DNA of 64,000 nt from Vibrio sp. JC009. Its GTDB lineage: Bacteria; Pseudomonadota; Gammaproteobacteria; Enterobacterales; Vibrionaceae. The translations under genes and the position numbers were made by a program. Under the pieces are notes generated by a model, which worked only from the letters and a program-made list of their open reading frames with translations, was not told the origin of the DNA and did not search any database. Shown in pieces: positions 56,165 to 64,000 of the stretch (the first letter of the stretch is position 1; every line of letters begins with the position of its first letter). The DNA is taken from contig NZ_CP092106.1 in assembly GCF_029016485.1 (NCBI RefSeq), forward strand, positions 2,294,001 through 2,358,000, written 5' to 3'.

Positions 56165-58261
56165 TTAGTTGCCTACGGCCTGAACAATTCTAATCTGTTT
56201 CTCGTCCGGTATTTCCTGATAGGAGAGAACTCTGAGGTTCGGAATCGTGTTCTTAACAAACTTAGCTAAAGTTGTTCTTAACACGCCAGATGTGAGAAGT
56301 ACTGCCGGCTCACCTTTCAGTTCCTGCTCCTGAGTCGCCTGACTTAGCGAAGACTGTAGTCTTTCTGCCAGACCAGGTTCGATTCCTGTCGACTCACCAC
56401 CCGCTGCCTGCATGGTTTGATGCAATATTTGTTCCAGCTCAGGGATAAGGGTGATGACAGGAAGCTCTGGCTCTATACCATTGATTTCCTGAACAATTAG
56501 TCGTTTCAGTGATATACGAACCGCCGCTGTGAGTATGTCAGGTTCTTGACTCTTACTGGAGTATTCAGAAAGCGTCTGGACGATAGTTCTGATATCCCGG
56601 ATAGGAATCGCTTCATTAAGCAGGTTCTGCAGCACCTTAACCACTACGCCAAGGCTAAGCTGCTCAGGAACAAAGCCTTCAACCAGTTTAGGCGCCGAAC
56701 GACCAAGCATTTCAAGCAGGTTCTGAACCTCTTCATGGCCGATAAGCTGTGAGGCGTTGTTCGTCAGAAGCTGGCTAAGATGCGTCGCCAGTACCGTTGC
56801 TGAATCCACCACAGTGTAACCCAGAGCCTGTGCGTGCTCTCTGTGCTCTTCTCTGATCCATACCGCTTCCAGGCCGAATGCAGGGTCGACGGTTGGTTCA
56901 CCTTCAACCATTCCGTATACCTGACCAGGGTTAATTGCCAACTCCTGATCCGGACGGATTTCAGCTTCACCCACTGCAACCCCCATCAGGGTGATACGGT
57001 AGCTGTTCGGTGTAAGTTCAAGGTTGTCACGGATATGAACCGCAGGAACAAGGAAACCAAAGTCCTGAGATAGCTTTTTACGAACGCCCTTAACCCGGTC
57101 AAGCAGTTCTCCGCCCTGCTCTCTGTCCACCATAGGGATCAGGCGGTAACCCACTTCCAGGCCAATAATATCAACAGGTTGAACATCATCCCAAGACAGC
57201 TCTTTCTGAGTTGGTGCTTCTGCATCCTTATCCACTTCCGCAGTCTTAGGTTTCTCCGCCTCTGTTTTCTGCTTTTTGTGAATCAGGTAAGCAGCACCAC
57301 CGGCTATTGCTGCCAGCAGAAGAAATGCAAAATGCGGCATACCGGGGACTACACCCATCACACCCAGAATACCGGCGGTAATCGTAAGCGCTTTAGGGTT
57401 GTCGAACATCTGGAACACCATCTGCTGTCCCATATCTTCTTCGGTATTTTGACGCGTTACCATGATCGCTGCTGAAATGGAGAGCAAGAGCGATGGGATC
57501 TGGGCAACCAGGCCATCACCAATGGTCAGCAGGGTATAGATCTGAATCGCTTCCTGAAAGCCCAGTCCAAACTGAGCCATACCCACACTTAAACCACCAA
57601 TGATGTTGATAAACAGAATAAGGATACCGGCAATGGCATCCCCTTTTACAAATTTTGACGCACCGTCCATGGAACCGTAGAAGTCCGCTTCCTTGGTCAC
57701 TTCAGAACGACGGGTTCTGGCCTGCTCCTGATCGATAAGCCCGGCGTTAAGGTCGGCATCAATCGCCATCTGCTTACCCGGCAAAGCATCAAGAGTAAAG
57801 CGGGCACTTACTTCGGAAATACGGCCTGCACCCTTGGTTACCACCATAAAGTTGATGATCATCAGGATTAAGAATACAACCAGACCGACAGCATAGTTAC
57901 CACCGATAACCACGCTACCAAAGGCTTCAATCACGTTACCGGCCGCGTTTCCGCCCTCATGACCATACAGCAGAACCACCCGGGTTGAGGCAACGTTAAG
58001 AGCCAGCCTGAGTAGAGTTGCAACCAGAAGTACGGTCGGAAAAGCAGCAAAGTCCAGCGGTTTTCGCGTATACACGGTAACCAGAAGCACGACCATTGCC
58101 AGAGCAATATTAAAGGTGAAGAAGAGGTCGAGCAGGAATGCCGGGATAGGCAGTACGATCATCCCCAGTGTCGCTAAGACAATAACCGGAGCACCAATAG
58201 CCGGTAAGGCTTTGGTAGGGATGTTAGGCATTCTGTCTGAGAACGGTATTGGCAATTTCAT
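56165..58261 (-). CDS. flhA: Flagellar export gate protein FlhA
   Basis: This is a 698-residue export-gate component. Eight transmembrane spans fill the first 310 residues, with the conserved FHIPEP-family loop GRISEVSARFTLDALPGKQMAIDADLNAGLI. The cytoplasmic domain of about 350 residues (DVQPVDIIGLEVGYRLIPMVD) forms the chaperone-docking ring. It lies about 70 bases upstream of flhF. A sigma-54-like promoter can be read 73 bases upstream of the start. Confidence 0.97.
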   Translation of the reverse strand: MKLPIPFSDRMPNIPTKALPAIGAPVIVLATLGMIVLPIPAFLLDLFFTFNIALAMVVLLVTVYTRKPLDFAAFPTVLLVATLLRLALNVASTRVVLLYGHEGGNAAGNVIEAFGSVVIGGNYAVGLVVFLILMIINFMVVTKGAGRISEVSARFTLDALPGKQMAIDADLNAGLIDQEQARTRRSEVTKEADFYGSMDGASKFVKGDAIAGILILFINIIGGLSVGMAQFGLGFQEAIQIYTLLTIGDGLVAQIPSLLLSISAAIMVTRQNTEEDMGQQMVFQMFDNPKALTITAGILGVMGVVPGMPHFAFLLLAAIAGGAAYLIHKKQKTEAEKPKTAEVDKDAEAPTQKELSWDDVQPVDIIGLEVGYRLIPMVDREQGGELLDRVKGVRKKLSQDFGFLVPAVHIRDNLELTPNSYRITLMGVAVGEAEIRPDQELAINPGQVYGMVEGEPTVDPAFGLEAVWIREEHREHAQALGYTVVDSATVLATHLSQLLTNNASQLIGHEEVQNLLEMLGRSAPKLVEGFVPEQLSLGVVVKVLQNLLNEAIPIRDIRTIVQTLSEYSSKSQEPDILTAAVRISLKRLIVQEINGIEPELPVITLIPELEQILHQTMQAAGGESTGIEPGLAERLQSSLSQATQEQELKGEPAVLLTSGVLRTTLAKFVKNTIPNLRVLSYQEIPDEKQIRIVQAVGN

Positions 58262-58550
58262 ATTTCAGCTGAACTTTATTATCTCAATCCAATCAGTAGG
58301 TTAGATTTATATATGTGCACATTCAAGTGATTATGCAAGTTCCAGTCCATCAAATTCAGTCAAAAAACTGACTGGATTTTGCAAGCTCCATGTGAAAATG
58401 GGTATCTAGGTCAAAGATAGCACACTACACATAAGGTTACGCTCAGGCCTTCAAATCCGGCGCCAGTTAAAATAACGTTAAAATATGTTGTTATTTATCT
58501 GGTCAATACGGTATCTAGTATGCTTAGATCTCTAAAGGAGGCGGCAGACT
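58262..58550. other. Divergent promoter region between flhA and the diguanylate cyclase gene
   Basis: About 290 bases with no open frame. On the minus side it contains a sigma-54-like promoter (58334-58349). On the plus side the cyclase gene has a strong AAAGGAGGC ribosome-binding site 8 bases before its ATG. Confidence 0.6.
58334..58349 (-). promoter_or_regulatory. Sigma-54-like promoter for flhA
   Basis: On the minus strand TGGACTG-N4-TTGCA matches the sigma-54 pattern TGGCACG-N4-TTGCA in spacing and in the GG and GC pairs. Middle flagellar operons of Vibrio, including flhA, are known to use sigma-54 with FlrC or FlrA. Confidence 0.5.
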
Positions 58551-60287
58551 ATGCAGAAACAAGAGCATTTCTATCAGCATAAAACAGATGTTATGTCTTC
58601 TGTTGCAAAGTACCTTTTATTAACAATTCTATTGTTAATCACTGCCTTGCAGCCTGCACACGCCGAAAGAAAGAAAAAAATTCTTGTTCTTCACTCCTAC
58701 CACCAGGGCCTTGAGTGGACAGATAATATCACTCAGGGAATACAGCAGGTGTTCTTCCCGTTTCAGACCAGATACGAAGTCTATTATGAGTATCTGGATA
58801 GTAAAAGAAATGCTGGTCAGGATTATCTGAATCAGATAGTGCAGTTTATTAATTTAAAAAACAATAATATACAGTATGAGCTTATCATTGCTGTAGACAA
58901 TAATGCGCTTGATATGCTTAACCAGAAGAAGGTGCATTTTCAGGGAGATCCGCCGGTTATATTTGCCGGGGTGAACAATTATAAGCCTGAGCTGACAGCC
59001 AATCTTAAAAGTGTGGCCGGTGTGGTAGAAACAACCGATCACCGGGGCACAATTGCTCTGATGCGCAAGCTGCATCCTGACTCTGACGACATCACCGTTA
59101 TTATTGACCAGACGCCCACAGGCAAACAGATCCGTGATGATTTAAGAAAAGTGGAACGTGAGTTTCAGGATATTACCTTTCACTATTTAAGAGACTTCTT
59201 ACTGTCAGATATCCCTGATATTGCCGCACGTTTCCGCGAAGATGAGCTGCTCTATATTCTTACCTTTAACCGGGACAGCGCCGACAACTTTATCTCTTAC
59301 ACAGAAGGGATAGAAATGCTGGCACGCCATACGCACGCCCCTATTTACGGCTCCTGGGATTTCTACCTGAACAAAGGCATAGTTGGCGGCAAGATAACCT
59401 CCGGTGTATTGCAGGGAAAGACCGTGGGCGAAATGGCTCTGAGGATACTAAAGGGAGAAAAGCCTAATAGAATAGGAATATTACACGAAAGCCCTACCCA
59501 GTTTATGTTTGACTATACCTACGTAGACAAACACCAACTGGATGAAGAGTTGCTCCCTGCTGCAAGTGTCGTTTTCAACAAGCCTCCAAGCTGGTTTGAA
59601 AGGAACAAAACCATTTTGCTGGAGGTTTTTGTTCTTCTGTTTATCGCAGCACTTATTATCCTGTACAGTAACACCCGCAAGCAAAACCGCCTTCAGGCGA
59701 AGTATGCCATTCACCTTGAAGAAGAGGTAAAGCTGCGCACTGAGAAGTTAAGGGAGGCGAACCTGAAACTGCAACGCCTTTCTGACGCTGACGGTCTGAC
59801 CCATCTTTACAACCGCCGCTATTTTGATGCGCAGCTGGATAAAGATCTGCGGCATCATCAAAGAAGTGAGCTGCCTCTGACGCTGATGATGTGCGATATT
59901 GATTATTTCAAGAACTACAATGACAGCTACGGTCATATCGCCGGTGATAAATGCATAAAGCAGGTCGCCCGGTTACTGCAAAAACAGTGTACCCGCGCGA
60001 GTGATACCGTTGCCCGTTATGGTGGTGAGGAATTTGCCATTATCTTACCGGCAACAAACAGCACTGATGCCGGGCTGATTGCTGCCAAAATCTGTAAGCA
60101 GATATTTGAGGTAGCGATACCGCATAACAGTTCTCAGATTAGCGACCGGGTAACCATAAGCATTGGTGTCGCTGCCATAGTACCTGGCATAGACACAAAA
60201 CCGGTAGACATCATTGCACTGGCAGATAAGGCGCTGTATACCAGTAAACATCAGGGCAGAAATCAATTTAATCTGTTAGAAAGCTGA
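58551..60287 (+). CDS. Membrane diguanylate cyclase with periplasmic ABC-substrate-binding-like sensor
   Basis: This 578-residue protein makes cyclic di-GMP. A signal anchor (about 15-38) precedes a periplasmic domain (about 40-345) of the ABC sugar/amino-acid binding type (ILVLHSYHQGLEWTDNITQGI, then AGVVETTDHRGTIALMRKLHPDSDDITVI). A transmembrane helix (LLEVFVLLFIAALIILY, about 350-370), a short coiled coil and a GGDEF domain (about 410-575) follow. The active motif reads GGEEF (about 491) with the RxxD inhibition site (RASD) five residues before it, so it should be catalytic and product-inhibited. It lies alone on the plus strand between flhA and flhB, both on the minus strand. Confidence 0.92.
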   Translation: MQKQEHFYQHKTDVMSSVAKYLLLTILLLITALQPAHAERKKKILVLHSYHQGLEWTDNITQGIQQVFFPFQTRYEVYYEYLDSKRNAGQDYLNQIVQFINLKNNNIQYELIIAVDNNALDMLNQKKVHFQGDPPVIFAGVNNYKPELTANLKSVAGVVETTDHRGTIALMRKLHPDSDDITVIIDQTPTGKQIRDDLRKVEREFQDITFHYLRDFLLSDIPDIAARFREDELLYILTFNRDSADNFISYTEGIEMLARHTHAPIYGSWDFYLNKGIVGGKITSGVLQGKTVGEMALRILKGEKPNRIGILHESPTQFMFDYTYVDKHQLDEELLPAASVVFNKPPSWFERNKTILLEVFVLLFIAALIILYSNTRKQNRLQAKYAIHLEEEVKLRTEKLREANLKLQRLSDADGLTHLYNRRYFDAQLDKDLRHHQRSELPLTLMMCDIDYFKNYNDSYGHIAGDKCIKQVARLLQKQCTRASDTVARYGGEEFAIILPATNSTDAGLIAAKICKQIFEVAIPHNSSQISDRVTISIGVAAIVPGIDTKPVDIIALADKALYTSKHQGRNQFNLLES

Positions 60288-61418
60288 CTAATAGCGCAAA
60301 TCCGGTGGAATCGGCATATTCTCTTCCGCCAGAACTGGCCTCTGTCCGCCCCGCTTCCTGAACTGCTTAAGCTGGAATACATAAGCAAGAACCTGAGCCA
60401 CAGCCACAAACAAACCATCCGGAATTTGCTGCTCAAGCTCTGTGGAGTGGTATAGCGCACGCGCCAGTGGTGGTGCCGGAATAACATAGATATCGTGCTC
60501 ACGGGCTACTTCACGGATTTTAAGTGCCATATGGTCGGTGCCTTTTGCCACCACTATCGGTGCTTTATCTATGGATGAATCGTATCTCAGAGCAACGGAG
60601 AAGTGTTCCGGGTTGGTGACCACCACGTCAGCCGTCGGCACTTCTGCCATCATACGGCGCTGAGCGGCTTCCCGCTGCAACATACGGATCCGGCCCTTAA
60701 CCTCCGGCTTACCTTCAGTATCTTTATATTCGTCTTTGACTTCCTGCTTGGTCATTTTCAGCTGTTCAGCGTGCTGCCAGATCTGGAACGGGATATCAAT
60801 GGCAACGACCACCAGCAGGGAGCAGCTAATCAGAAGAATGAAGTCTAAAAGGATTTCCAGGGCGTGAAATATGTTCTGCGGGAACACATCCATACTAAGC
60901 TGAAACAGATCGGCTTTGGCCCGGTCAATCAGGAAGAATGCCACTCCAGCCACAAGACCAACTTTCAGAATCGATTTGATCAGCTCTACCCAGCTTTGCA
61001 TGCCGACCATTCGCTTCAGACCGTTCATCGGGTTCATCTTGGAAAGCTTTGGCATGGCCGCTTCAACAGAGAAGTTGATACCGCCAACACCGGCGGCACC
61101 GATTATGGCGGCGACAAAGAGAGTAATCAGAATCATGCCTAAAGGCATAATCAGATGCACAAGCGCGCCGGATACGATATCCAGCAGCTTTCCGGGATCA
61201 AACACCTCGCTGCGGCTAAGGGTAAAAAACCGTCCCATAACCGTAAGCAGGCCTTTTGCCAGAGTTTCACCGAATGCCATCAGGGACAGAGCCCCTACAA
61301 CAAGCACAGAAACAGAAGCCAGCTCTTTTGAACGTGCTACCTGCCCCTTTTCTCTCGCCTGTTGTAACCGCCTGGGCGTGGCGTCTTCGGTCCGTTCCTG
61401 ACCGTCTGATTCTGCCAT
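60288..61418 (-). CDS. flhB: Flagellar export switch protein FlhB
   Basis: This is a 376-residue export component with four transmembrane spans and a cytoplasmic domain. The self-cleavage site is NPEH (about 269), where most FlhB proteins have NPTH; the reactive Asn-Pro pair is kept. It switches export from rod/hook to filament substrates. It follows fliR with 10 bases between, so it is in the fliOPQR operon. The stop codon abuts the diguanylate cyclase stop region. Confidence 0.95.
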   Translation of the reverse strand: MAESDGQERTEDATPRRLQQAREKGQVARSKELASVSVLVVGALSLMAFGETLAKGLLTVMGRFFTLSRSEVFDPGKLLDIVSGALVHLIMPLGMILITLFVAAIIGAAGVGGINFSVEAAMPKLSKMNPMNGLKRMVGMQSWVELIKSILKVGLVAGVAFFLIDRAKADLFQLSMDVFPQNIFHALEILLDFILLISCSLLVVVAIDIPFQIWQHAEQLKMTKQEVKDEYKDTEGKPEVKGRIRMLQREAAQRRMMAEVPTADVVVTNPEHFSVALRYDSSIDKAPIVVAKGTDHMALKIREVAREHDIYVIPAPPLARALYHSTELEQQIPDGLFVAVAQVLAYVFQLKQFRKRGGQRPVLAEENMPIPPDLRY

Positions 61419-61428
61419 TCAGCCTCCT

Positions 61429-62211
61429 TTAACAACTCAACCGGATCATATTACAGATCTGCTGCTCGCCCTGAATCCAGTAGAGCTCATAGTGACTGAA
61501 TAATCCGAGCATAATAAACCAGCATAGCAACAAACCCACCATAAGGGCGAATGCAAAGCCCAGTGAGAAGATGTTTAGCTGAGGAGCGGCCCGGGTCATA
61601 ACACCGAATGAAAGGTTTACGGTCAAAAGGGCAATGATGCCGGAAAGTGACATACTGAGCGCCGTTTTAAACATAATAGAAAACCAGAGCGCAACCTCTC
61701 TGAAATCAGTCGTGGTAAGTGAACCTGAGCCAATCGGCAGGCTTTTAAAACTATACACCACCAGCTGTATCATTTTCAGATGCCCGTCAGTGGCCAGAAA
61801 GAACATGGTGGCAAGGAACATAAACAGCTGACCGAGCAGCGGCGTGTTCTGACCGTTTGCCGGGTCTACCATTGAAGCAAAACCCAGGCTCGACTGCATA
61901 CCGAGGATCTGCCCCAGCATAACAAAGGTCTGAATCATAAACTGAGTGATCATCCCCATGGCAATGCCGATTATCAGTTGCTCAAGCGTGGTTAAAAAGC
62001 CCTCAAAGGAAAGCAGTTCGATTTCCCGGCTAACAGCAGGAATCGCAGGCATCACCGCAAAGGTCACTGCCAGCGCCAGATAGAGACGAAGGCGGGTGGA
62101 AACAAAGCGCGCCCCTGTTACCGTCATCACCATAAACATGGCGGATATGCGGGTAAAGGGCCAAAAATAGTTGGCTATCCAGTCCAGTATTATGGTTGTT
62201 GGATACTCCAT
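61429..62211 (-). CDS. fliR: Flagellar export protein FliR
   Basis: This is a 260-residue inner-membrane export-gate protein with six or more spans. It starts WIANYFWPFTRISAMFMVMTVTG, and the family segment QSSLGFASMVDPANGQNTPLLGQLF is present. It forms the gate with FliP and FliQ. Eight bases separate it from fliQ. Confidence 0.94.
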   Translation of the reverse strand: MEYPTTIILDWIANYFWPFTRISAMFMVMTVTGARFVSTRLRLYLALAVTFAVMPAIPAVSREIELLSFEGFLTTLEQLIIGIAMGMITQFMIQTFVMLGQILGMQSSLGFASMVDPANGQNTPLLGQLFMFLATMFFLATDGHLKMIQLVVYSFKSLPIGSGSLTTTDFREVALWFSIMFKTALSMSLSGIIALLTVNLSFGVMTRAAPQLNIFSLGFAFALMVGLLLCWFIMLGLFSHYELYWIQGEQQICNMIRLSC

Positions 62212-62219
62212 CAGCCCAC

Positions 62220-62489
62220 CTAATAGAGAACCAGCGGCAGTCTTTCGACCATCTCAAAAAAGAAGCTCATCATCGACTGCGTCATCCAGTGGGCAAAAAA
62301 CATCAGAGCAAGCAGAGTCACAATAAGTCTTGGCAAAAAGCTCAGCGTCTGTTCGTTGATTGAGGTCGCGGCCTGGAAGATGGCAACTACCAGACCGATC
62401 ATCAGGCTGGGAATAATAATGGCGCAGACCATAACCAGCACCATCCATAATGCATCCCGGAAAATTTCTACAAATACTTCAGGTGTCAT
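62220..62489 (-). CDS. fliQ: Flagellar export protein FliQ
   Basis: This is an 89-residue protein with two transmembrane helices (ALWMVLVMVCAIIIPSLMIGLVVAIFQA and FLPRLIVTLLALMFFAHWMTQSMMSFF), the normal FliQ layout. The TSINEQTLSF loop between them is conserved in the family. It stands between fliP and fliR. Confidence 0.95.
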   Translation of the reverse strand: MTPEVFVEIFRDALWMVLVMVCAIIIPSLMIGLVVAIFQAATSINEQTLSFLPRLIVTLLALMFFAHWMTQSMMSFFFEMVERLPLVLY

Positions 62490-62505
62490 TATCTATACTC
62501 CCCCG

Positions 62506-63381
62506 CTACAATGCGAAACTGCCCGCAAGGGTGGAAAGAATCAGATTCCAGCCATCCACCAACACAAACAGCATCAGCTTAAACGGCAGCGATACGATCA
62601 TTGGCGAAAGCATCATCATACCCATTGCCATCAGTATCGAGGCAACCACAAGGTCGATGATCAGAAACGGCAGGAACAACATAAAGCCTATCTGGAAAGC
62701 GGTCTTTAGCTCTGAGGTGATAAACGCCGGAATAAGAACCGCCATGGATACATCTTCAGGGTTCTGGGCATCTGAGCCGGAAATATTAACAAAGGTCTCC
62801 AGATCCTTAACCCGGGTCTGCTTTAGCATAAAGCTTTTCATCGGCCCCTGGGCCTGGTCAAACGCCTGTCTGGCACTTATCTCTTCGTTCAGGTAAGGCT
62901 GAATGGCTGCGGTGTTTACCCTGTCGAACACCGGGGACATGATGAAAAAAGTAAGGAACATGGCAATACCTATGATCACCTGGTTGGACGGTGTCTGCTG
63001 AAGACCCATTGCCTGGCGCAGAATCGACATCACAACCACAATCCGGGTAAAAGAGGTCATCAGAATAACCATGGCAGGCAGGAAGCCCAGCATGGTCATC
63101 AAAGCCAGAATTTGCAGGTTAACGGAATAGTCTTCGCTGCCATCCGGATTGGTTGTCATGGTCAGCGCCGGAATACCCGCCCCTCCTCCGGAGCGGCTTC
63201 CCAGGGCGACGGTCTGACTGGCACCACTCTCCTTCTCCATCGCAGTTACTGTGATGTTTTCGGCTCCGGTTGCTGTGGCCGGTATTGGTGCTTCCAGCTC
63301 TTCCTGTGCCACCGCAAAAGGGGCTGACAGAAGAAACACAAACGCCGCCAGTAAGGCAGCGATATAGCTATTTATTTTCAT
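62506..63381 (-). CDS. fliP: Flagellar export protein FliP
   Basis: This is a 291-residue export-gate protein. It has a cleavable signal peptide (cut near FAVAQ), then a periplasmic stretch and the core with [60 protein letters not shown] and the MLMLSP-like tail [28 protein letters not shown]. The family's FTRI and PSNQ motifs are intact. It overlaps fliO by 14 bases. Confidence 0.96.
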   Translation of the reverse strand: MKINSYIAALLAAFVFLLSAPFAVAQEELEAPIPATATGAENITVTAMEKESGASQTVALGSRSGGGAGIPALTMTTNPDGSEDYSVNLQILALMTMLGFLPAMVILMTSFTRIVVVMSILRQAMGLQQTPSNQVIIGIAMFLTFFIMSPVFDRVNTAAIQPYLNEEISARQAFDQAQGPMKSFMLKQTRVKDLETFVNISGSDAQNPEDVSMAVLIPAFITSELKTAFQIGFMLFLPFLIIDLVVASILMAMGMMMLSPMIVSLPFKLMLFVLVDGWNLILSTLAGSFAL

Positions 63382-63754
63382 CTTTCTTCAATAACTGTGT
63401 AAGTTGTCTGGCGAAGGGTGAGGTGTCCGTTGCCTGTTCCGTTATCGGTTTATCCAGCCGGGATATCAGATTGATGGACTGGGCAGTTACACCTATCACA
63501 AACTGCTCTTCTCCCACCTGGATAACCGCAATTCGTTCTTTGGCTCCCATGGGCATCTGCCGCACGACTCTGAGATCTTTCTGATTGCCCATCGCTGGCA
63601 GTTGCATTCTTTTCAGTACCCAGGCAAGGCCGAAAATAACACCGATAACCAGAACCAGTGAGCCAAATGTGGTGAGCAGATCCATATCAGGAGCGCCGGC
63701 AGCGTATGCCGGCGTTGCTGATAAAATGCCACTCAGTATCGCAACAGGCCGCAT
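63368..63754 (-). CDS. fliO: Flagellar export protein FliO
   Basis: This is a 128-residue membrane protein with an N-terminal signal-like segment and one transmembrane helix ([22 protein letters not shown]). The cytoplasmic part has [37 protein letters not shown], the usual FliO domain. It helps assemble FliP. It sits one base from fliN. Confidence 0.93.
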   Translation of the reverse strand: MRPVAILSGILSATPAYAAGAPDMDLLTTFGSLVLVIGVIFGLAWVLKRMQLPAMGNQKDLRVVRQMPMGAKERIAVIQVGEEQFVIGVTAQSINLISRLDKPITEQATDTSPFARQLTQLLKKDENK

Positions 63755-63755
63755 A

Positions 63756-64000
63756 TTAACGAAGCTTTTTAATTCGTTCTGTCTGGCTGATTACGTCAGT
63801 CAGACGAATACCAAACTTGTCGTTTACCACAACCACTTCACCGTGAGCGATAAGCGTACCGTTAACCATAACGTCCAGCGATTCACCCGCCACCCGGTCC
63901 AGCTCAACTACTGAGCCCTGGTTAAGTTGCAGCAGGTTGCGGATGCTGATTTGCGAACGTCCCACTTCCATGGAGATGGTAACCGGGATGTCCATGATGG
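63756..64000 (-). CDS. fliN: Flagellar motor switch protein FliN (N-terminal part outside window)
   Basis: This is the C-terminal SpoA domain of FliN: MDIPVTISMEVGRSQISIRNLLQLNQGSVVELDRVAGE, then VNGTLIAHGEVVVVNDKFGIRLTDVI. The gene's start lies beyond the window end, so about 80 residues of roughly 135 are seen. The protein forms the C-ring that reads CheY-phosphate. Confidence 0.94.
   Translation of the reverse strand, partial: IMDIPVTISMEVGRSQISIRNLLQLNQGSVVELDRVAGESLDVMVNGTLIAHGEVVVVNDKFGIRLTDVISQTERIKKLR

Overview
The window looks like a chromosome segment of a marine Vibrio-like gammaproteobacterium. The main evidence is the gene order flhB/flhA/flhF/flhG/fliA/cheY/cheZ/cheA/cheB/parC/parP/cheW followed directly by the ccmABCDEFGHI cluster. 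The ParC/ParP polar chemotaxis pair, trimeric porins, an ECF sigma factor with a DUF3379 partner, and two fadL genes beside mlaA point the same way. All names come from motifs and remembered family sequences read by eye; no database search was run.

Region by region: 1-1.85 kb holds the 3' part of a short-chain dehydrogenase and the co-chaperonin cnoX (ybbN). 2.1-13.9 kb looks like an alginate-use region. It contains a secreted PL7 alginate lyase lipoprotein with an N-terminal discoidin-type sugar-binding domain, a YrbG-type cation antiporter, a chemoreceptor, a four-gene ABC importer whose binding protein closely resembles the Sphingomonas AlgQ alginate-oligosaccharide receptors, and a porin. 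14.1-17.2 kb has qmcA plus an NfeD partner, cueR, and a second porin. 17.5-20.4 kb holds two IS110-family (IS1111-type) insertion sequences in tandem in a cluster of REP-like palindromes. 20.4-25.6 kb has ligA, zipA, cysZ and cysK; 25.9-28.6 kb the PTS operon ptsH-ptsI-crr; 28.7-32.1 kb fadJ-fadI; 32.3-38.2 kb a candidate small RNA, an ECF sigma factor with its DUF3379 partner, two fadL porins and mlaA.

38.2-45.3 kb (minus strand) is the complete cytochrome c maturation operon, with most genes overlapping. 45.4-58.3 kb (minus strand) is the chemotaxis and flagellar regulation cluster. A membrane-bound diguanylate cyclase (58.55-60.29 kb, plus strand) sits between flhA and the export-gate genes flhB, fliR, fliQ, fliP, fliO and fliN, the last cut by the window end.

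How the genes work together: the alginate region supplies extracellular depolymerisation, outer-membrane passage and periplasmic capture with ATP-driven import. The fad genes and fadL paralogues handle uptake and oxidation of long-chain fatty acids. ptsHI-crr is the sugar-phosphorylation and carbon-status module. The last 20 kb builds and steers a polar flagellum. The most interesting observations are (i) the AlgQMMS-type importer beside a PL7 lyase in a Vibrio-like genome, (ii) the two IS1111 elements, whose 3' non-coding regions carry 9-nt matches to their own insertion sites and whose 5' leaders can fold over the transposase ribosome-binding site, and (iii) an orphan terminator-bearing minus-strand transcript upstream of fadI.
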